Shown here: positions 58,579-64,000 of the stretch, piece by piece
How the letters are laid out: each line of letters starts with the position of its first letter
Numbering within the stretch: the stretch's first letter is position 1
Source of the DNA: Podospora pseudocomata
Lineage: Eukaryota; Ascomycota; Sordariomycetes; Sordariales; Podosporaceae
DNA length: 64,000 nucleotides
Reading direction: 5' to 3'
Assembly: GCF_035222375.1 (NCBI RefSeq)
Contig: NW_026946365.1
Coordinates: 186,001-250,000 of the forward strand
The notes under the pieces: model-generated
Seen by the model: only the letters and a program-made list of their open reading frames with translations
The model's database searches: none
Told to the model about the DNA's origin: nothing
Position numbers and translations under genes: made by a program

Positions 58579-59085
58579 TGTTACAACCTGCACCAGAAAT
58601 GGATACAGACTGCAAGGCAGTACGCCAGAGGTGAATATGACAGGATAATCGAAGGTTGTGGCAAGCGTCTCAGACATGGGTTCACTGTCAACAACAGGTT
58701 GTTCTAACAAAGAGCTACTGAAAGTAGATTGTAGACAAATGAACTTGAATTGCTTGCATGAGGAATCAGATTCCTCGACACGGGGAGCGCCCGGCGCTCC
58801 CCCCTATTTATGTCAAGCTGTCTACATATATTTCTGAAGTATCTTTGTACCTTGCTCAGTGTGCTCAGTGGTCTTGGCGGCTGAGCAGACTGAGCAACCT
58901 TTCATGATCAATGTGCTCAGTGTGCTCAGTGGTCTTGGCCACTGATCAGACTGAGCACCTCCTGATTGGTCGTATGGGGGCTTATGGGTCTTTCCATCCC
59001 TGGCCCAATGATTGGCTGAGGTGCCCAGCACCTCGGGTACCACCCAGTGGTTCCTGTACAGGAGTATTACGCTTGGGACGTAACA
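58579..59085 (-). mobile_element. Solo LTR, family 1, copy 4 (long form)
   Basis: 507 bp with TGTTAC/GTAACA ends; flanks TAACT (58574-58578) and TAACC (59086-59090), a 4/5 duplication differing by one C/T transition. It includes the same tandem U3 duplication as copy 2. Confidence 0.9.
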
Positions 59086-59207
59086 TAACCCTAAACTATT
59101 TATATAAATTAGAAAATATTGTATTGGTAATATTTAAACAAACCTAAGCTAAAAGAAATATGTATTTAAGTTTATAGTCGGGTATTTATCAGCTTAAATA
59201 CGAAAAA

Positions 59208-59249
59208 CATCAACGGGAATCGAGCCCGTGCTTCCGATATCATAGTCGA
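59208..59249 (-). other. tRNA-like TpsiC-arm/B-box remnant
   Basis: On the minus strand CACGGG, CTCGATT, CCCGT forms a stem-loop resembling a tRNA T-arm with a B-box-like GGCTCGATTCC. It ends against the P8 tip. No acceptor or anticodon partner was found, so it may be a SINE or tRNA remnant or chance. Confidence 0.25.
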
Positions 59250-61188
59250 TAACGTGCGTCATAAGCGAGCGCCGCACTTTCTACCACCCTACCACAGCTA
59301 TCCTCAATTACACAACCACAACACTAGGAAATAACTATACTGAATCGGAAACAGATGAATCAGATGATTCTGCAGCCTCCTGGCATGTACGTGCATTATG
59401 GCCAGGCTTACCGCACACGCTACAGCACCGAATCTTCGTACAAGACCCCCCTGTACCACCACCACTTTGTCGTATTTCATGGGCTACCTGCTCACCCACA
59501 GCTTTCTGTTCCAGTAGATCCTATTCCTCTTGTATAGTAAGTGAACCCCAAGCCGCACACGTGTTTTTTTGGCTCTCCGTCTCTTACTAAGCTCCTCATT
59601 GGCCTTGCGTAGCGAAGAGACCTCTGCACGGAGAAGAGCTACCTCGTGCATTATACCCATTGCTCCCTTGGTAAATTGGTCCATAGCGGCTAGCATTGAG
59701 GTTGGAGAGCTGCCTTGATGGTTGGAAATTCGAGTTTTAATAAGCGCAGACTGTGAGGTAGCCTCCCGAGGGTTGTGTGGCATTTGAGAGACCCAAGGTA
59801 GTTGTTACAACCTGCACCAGGAATGGATACAGACTGCAAGGCAGTACGCCGAAGGTGAATATGACAGGATGATCGAAGGTTGTGACAAGCGTCTCAGACA
59901 CGGGTTCACTGTCAACAACAGGTTGTTCTAACAAAGAGCTACTGAAAGTAGATTGTAGACAAATGAACTTGAATTGCTTGCATGAGGAATCAGATTCCTC
60001 GATACGGGGAGCGCCCGGCGCTCCCCCCTATTTATGTCAAGCTGTCTACATATATTTCTGAAGTATCTTTGTACCTTGCTCAGTGTGCTCAGTGGTCTTG
60101 GCCACTGATCAGACTGAGCAACTCCTGATTGGTTGCACGGGGGCTTGTGGGTCTTTCCATCCCTGGCCCAATGATTGGCTGAGGTGCCCAGCACCTCGGG
60201 TACCACCCAGTGGTTCCTGTATAGGGGTATTACGCTTGGGACGTAACAGTAGTGCCGTGGTTGGGCTCGAGGCTGGGGGTGTTGGGGTCCGAATGCGTAC
60301 ATCCAGCTTAGATATCACCCTTTTTGGATCGTACGGCACAAGGCCAGCTCCAGCAAAACCTCCCTGGATATTCTTTTCTGTGATCAAAGCAAAAAACGCT
60401 TCTCTAAATGCACAAAGAAACTCCAACTTGCTGATGTGTGTGATGTTCATCCGCATCAACTGCTCAATCTGGCGACTGTACGCCTTCTTCAATGGCGCAA
60501 AACAGCCAACATCCAATGGCTGAAGTAGATGGGAGGAGTGCGGAGGCATACATAGTGTAATAATGTTGTGCTCCTGGCAGTAGGTCTCGAATTCTTCGGA
60601 GTGGTGGCTCTCGTGGCCGTCAAGGATTAACAGCCGATATTTGCCCTTCGTATGAGATGCCGTGTGGAAATCGAAGTGCCGAATCCCATCCATGCCTTTC
60701 TCATTGGTAGTCATATTTACGCGTAAAACGCGTCCGAAGTTCTGGCTGGCGTTTGACGAAGTTGTGAGCCCATCGTACGCCAACAGGAGGCGCGTCGCGT
60801 TCGCGTAGGAATCGATTGGCCATATCTTCCACATACGAAAGCCGGGGATGAAATGCGGGTGTGGATAGCTCAATTATATATTGAACAATTGTTTTTTCCG
60901 CTAGATCCGTAAGCTTGCGCGAATTGGCTGGAATATCGCGTCGTGCAGGTTTGCCATCGCGTCGACGCATTAGTGTTGCAGGATCAACACCGTAGATCTT
61001 TGCTGCAGCTCGAAGGCCAAGATTATTATCGTTTTTGAGAGCTGCTACGGCAAGGAAAAGCCTGCTTTCGTACGAAGGTTGTTCAATTATTAAACGTGGA
61101 CAAATTTGTGGTTGAAGATGGAAGGTGCGCAATGCCGTAGGGCGTGTTTCACTCGCTTATCTGTTTCACTCGCTTATCACGCACGTTA
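59250..61188 (-). mobile_element. Pogo-like element P8, deleted, mismatched ends, carrying a solo LTR
   Basis: The left end (C-side) has TAACGTGCGTCAT with a single iteron AAGCGAGCGCCGC; the right end has TAACGTGCGTGAT with AAGCGAGTGAAAC twice. A solo LTR (59803-60248) is inserted. The transposase start codon is ATT where P2 has ATG. DYQ of the DNA-binding domain is fused to TNEKGMDGIRHF, removing the first catalytic Asp. The deletion edges share the 8-mer GACTACCA. LLILDGHESHHS and PLDVGCFAPLK remain. Confidence 0.9.
59803..60248 (-). mobile_element. Solo LTR, family 1, copy 5
   Basis: 446 bp with TGTTAC/GTAACA ends and exact duplication GTAGT (59798-59802 and 60249-60253), inserted inside the P8 transposase remnant. 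Structurally closest to copy 1, which has the same length. Confidence 0.94.
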
Positions 61189-61242
61189 ATGGAAAGAGTT
61201 TATAAAACTCTTAAAAATACTAAAAGATGTATTAATGCTATT

Positions 61243-62323
61243 TGTTTGCTGCGTTGCCCTATAGGTCTGTAATACAGTACCTACAGGGGAGCTACAGCGA
61301 ACTATGCGCTTGTAGCAGTGCGTAGCGGAAGCTGGAGAAAAAGGGGATACGACAGCAGTGCTGAAGGAAGCAAGACCACTGTTATCACAGTGGGCAAGAC
61401 GCCACAGTACAGAGGCTTTGAGTGCTTGTACGTAGTCTAATACAGAGGCTTTTAGTGCATGTATGTCATTGGCTTATATTCTTGCTTATGCTTATTCTTG
61501 TTAATGTGTGGCACATAATAGGTGCCAGGTAAGACTCAGGTGTTGAGGTACTGGGAAGGTCTAACTTCTTCCCTACAAACCTACCCGGGAGACATCAAAG
61601 GAAGGTTTGTCAGCTGTCGAAGGATATCGAAGTCCATAGAACATTAGCTATACCATCCATAGCTTAGTTGTCCCACAGAATACCTTGCTACTCTATGGGG
61701 GCCCAGTGCCCCACAGAGCCTGCTGGAAGGCCAGCACACTTATATAAGTAGACCTCTCCTCTCCTCTCAATCCTGTATATAGAATAAGCATAAGCAAGAA
61801 TATAAGCCAATGACATACATGCACTAAAAGCCTCTGTATTAGACTACGTACAAGCACTCAAAGCCTCTGTACTGTGGCGTCTTGCCCACTGTGATAACAG
61901 TGGTCTTGCTTCCTTCAGCACTGCTGTCGTATCCCCTTTTTCTCCAGCTTCCGCTACGCACTGCTACAAGCGCATAGTTCGCTGTAGCTCCCCTGTAGGT
62001 ACTGTATTACAGACCTATAGGGCAACGCAGCAAACAATTCTATATACAGGATTGAGAGGAGAGGAGAGGTCTACTTATATAAGTGTGCTGGCCTTCCAGC
62101 AGGCTCTGTGGGGCACTGGGCCCCCATAGAGTAGCAAGGTATTCTGTGGGACAACTAAGCTATGGATGGTATAGCTAATGTTCTATGGACTTCGATATCC
62201 TTCGACAGCTGACAAACCTTCCTTTGATGTCTCCCGGGTAGGTTTGTAGGGAAGAAGTTAGACCTTCCCAGTACCTCAACACCTGAGTCTTACCTGGCAC
62301 CTATTATGTGCCACACATTAACA
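61243..62323 (-). mobile_element. Solo LTR, family 3, outer copy (split)
   Basis: Begins TGTTTGC, ends TTAACA, flanked by an exact CTATT duplication (61238-61242 and 62324-62328). It is interrupted by the inner copy; without the insert and one duplicate ATTCT it is 538 bp, the same length as the inner copy. Confidence 0.93.
61499..62036 (+). mobile_element. Solo LTR, family 3, inner copy
   Basis: 538 bp, TGTTAATG ... GCAAACA, inserted in opposite orientation into the outer copy with an exact ATTCT duplication (61494-61498 and 62037-62041). A TATATAAG box lies at 61741-61748. By eye it matches the outer copy along its whole length. Confidence 0.94.
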
Positions 62324-62328
62324 CTATT

Positions 62329-62996
62329 ATATAAATCTAGAATTTGGATATTGATTAAAGTAGAAAAAAATGGTACAATACCGGTATTATATGGGAAGAA
62401 GTACGGTAAATAACTTACTACGAGTAACGAAAATACTTGAAGAAGTTGGTATAAAATATTTTATCATTTTACTTTTTTTAAATTAAGCTCTACAAAAAAG
62501 CATTTTATCTGGAAAGAGTTAATTAAACTCTCATAAGTAAAGAATAATTTAGAGAGTCACTAATAATAAAATGAGAAATTGTCTTTTACTAAATAGAACA
62601 ATGATCATAGTATTCTATAATTTAATATTCAGATATTTAATTAGCTTTTCATAATATACTGCTTTTAATAAATTTAGTATCAATCAAATTAATGACTTTC
62701 AGCTTTTAAAGGTAGTTCCTTACGAATATAAGTAATTCATGTTAGTTATTACATACTTTTATAATATCCAGAATAATTATAACGTTTAAATGGTAGTATA
62801 TATTATTTTATGAAATGAACTTCAAATTTTTATTATTATTTTGCTTTTCTTAATCACATGTTTAAAAATTTCTTTATTTAACTACCTACATGCTGTTTGA
62901 AAACTTAATTTTAAATAAATTTCCCATTAAACACATCATAGACTTTTCTTTAAATAAAAAAATGAAATTATTCTAAATGAATTTTTAAAGGTAAAT
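62329..62996. other. AT-rich RIP-like island
   Basis: No coding content. Confidence 0.55.
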
Positions 62997-63220
62997 GTGA
63001 CGAACTCCTACCCAGAACTCCTGAAAGAGATACTAGTCAAAGGCATTTTTAAATAATCTTGTTTTGGTATAGCTAAACAGTATAAAATATTGGCTGGTCT
63101 TATTTATATTAGTTAAGATGCTAACGATTATAATTTATATTATATACTACGAAACTCTTTATCTATGTCACGAAGCTGAGGCTGAAATAGGTCAAGGCCA
63201 ATATTATTCCGTAGCTAAAG
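62997..63220. repeat. Fragment related to LTR family 2
   Basis: TGTGACGAACTCCTACCCAG at 62997 and the following about 170 bp resemble 51435-51610 (CCAGAAC, GAGATAC, GTATAG spacing). Divergent and partial. Confidence 0.55.
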
Positions 63221-63239
63221 TAATCGAAAGATGAGGAAA

Positions 63240-63642
63240 AGGAAAAGTAAGTGTGTGTGGCCCTGCTTGCTCTGCAAGATATCTGTCAGACAGAAAAGGG
63301 TTCTGGTCAACCAAGCTGAATAGGAGCTCATGGAAGCTGAAACTGACGTAACCAGTTCAGCTGGACATGGTACCATTTGCCACCAATGCTGTCACCATGT
63401 ATAGATATAATTGAGGTTCTCAGGCTTTGAAGGAACAGGAGCACACACAAGGACAAGCAATACAATCACACTGTTGCAACCCCCATGATATTCACCCTCA
63501 AGAGTGCATCGTGTTATCTGACAATTAAGAGTCTCATCCGCTCATCGCATCGCCTGCGCGCCGATTAGTCAGCCAACCCCAACAAGAAGCACATTCGACT
63601 CGCACTCTTGGATTCAATTCCAGTTCACCAAAACTCAACACA
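63240..63642 (+). repeat. Probable 5' LTR/leader of a copia-type element
   Basis: GC-balanced, unlike the neighbouring island, with a TATA-like GTATAGATATAA near 63400 and a leader before the gag ATG. Exact LTR ends were not resolved (TGTGTGTGGCC near 63252 to TCTGACA near 63522 is one possibility). Confidence 0.4.
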
Positions 63643-64000
63643 ATGAACACAAACAACGAAAAGTCTGTTTTTCTGGCCAGCTCCGAAGACTGGGAGTCGT
63701 GGAACCTGCAGTTCCAAGCCCAGGCTGTGGCCGGAGGCCTATGGAGTCACATTCAAGGGCTTACCCTGTTCCTCAATGAGCCTGTGGCTCCAGATCTTGC
63801 ACACCACAAGCACAAGACCCCTAGTCAATCGACTATTACAGCCAGGGCTCGTACGGAATCTGTAGCCGGCGACGATGAGGCTAGCCAAAGCAACCCTCCG
63901 ATCACCATTGCAGACCTGACACCCGATGGCTTCCGCACCTACCAGATGGATTGGACGATTTACCAGGCCAACAAAAGGAATACAGCCAACAATTCGAAAT
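63643..64000 (+). CDS. Copia-type gag, partial (runs off window)
   Basis: Open frame from ATG at 63643 to the window edge (about 119 codons, no stop). It starts MNTNNEKSVFLASSEDWESW and has the pattern of fungal Ty1/copia gag N-termini: a Trp-rich start (WESWNLQFQAQA, GLWSHIQG), a middle with Pro and Ser/Thr, and FRTYQMDWTIYQANKRN. Sequence is GC-balanced with no RIP-type stops. No protease or polymerase part is in view. Assignment is by pattern; other copia-like gags (UBN2-type) are possible. Confidence 0.6.
   Translation, partial: MNTNNEKSVFLASSEDWESWNLQFQAQAVAGGLWSHIQGLTLFLNEPVAPDLAHHKHKTPSQSTITARARTESVAGDDEASQSNPPITIADLTPDGFRTYQMDWTIYQANKRNTANNSK

Noticed and set aside
59208-59249. A complete tRNA gene
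   Set aside because: Only a T-arm-like hairpin is visible; no matching acceptor, D or anticodon arm could be drawn on either side, including across the P8 insertion.
38374-61188. CRISPR-like direct repeats
   Set aside because: The 13-nt repeats with 4-nt spacers occur only in pairs at transposon ends, in a eukaryotic genome.

Overview
The window is nuclear DNA of a filamentous ascomycete fungus, most likely a Sordariomycete. The evidence is short GT-AG introns of about 60-110 nt, GC-rich exons, CBM1-tailed GH6 cellulase, Opi1-type regulator, GPI-type GH16 protein, and AT-rich islands typical of repeat-induced point mutation (RIP). I cannot name the species.

The window has two compartments with a sharp border near 34.7 kb. 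Positions 1-34.2 kb are ordinary gene space. In order they carry a Moco-sulfurase-like aminotransferase (+), a small secreted DUF8021-like protein (-), the AP-1 clathrin adaptor mu subunit (-), an Opi1-family regulator (+), a low-complexity protein (-), a decayed gene with two in-frame TAGs and two frame breaks (-), a GH6 cellobiohydrolase (-), a two-HKD phospholipase D-like protein (-), a Dal5-type MFS transporter (+), a bestrophin-family channel (+), a membrane coiled-coil protein with cysteine clusters (-), the AP-2 mu subunit (+), a GH16 Crh-like cell-wall transglycosylase (+) and a GH79 glucuronidase-like enzyme (-). Exon joins below were placed by hand from splice signals, reading frame and family motifs.

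Positions 34.7-64 kb contain no host gene that I can support. They are AT-rich, RIP-like DNA into which many GC-balanced mobile elements have been inserted. At least eight pogo/Fot-type (Tc1-mariner) element copies are present, each beginning and ending TAACGT (or a near variant). Five solo LTRs belong to one family (TGTTAC...GTAACA) and mostly carry exact 5-bp target duplications. Two apparently identical 538-bp solo LTRs are nested in opposite orientation. A RIP-degraded gypsy gag with its LTR sits at 54.4-56.2 kb, and an unmutated copia-type gag runs off the right edge.

The most interesting signal lies at the ends of the pogo-like elements. Every end has the same architecture: a 13-nt tip, a 13-nt iteron, a 4-nt spacer and a second copy of the iteron (17-bp period). 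Most iterons share the core AAGCGAG, while the last 5-6 bases differ from element to element. Two elements carry a different iteron at each end, which looks like recombination between families. Several copies have lost the catalytic DDE domain but kept the DNA-binding region. One copy has an open frame that kept DDE and lost part of the DNA-binding region. Together these look like a population of elements with diverging end-recognition specificity.
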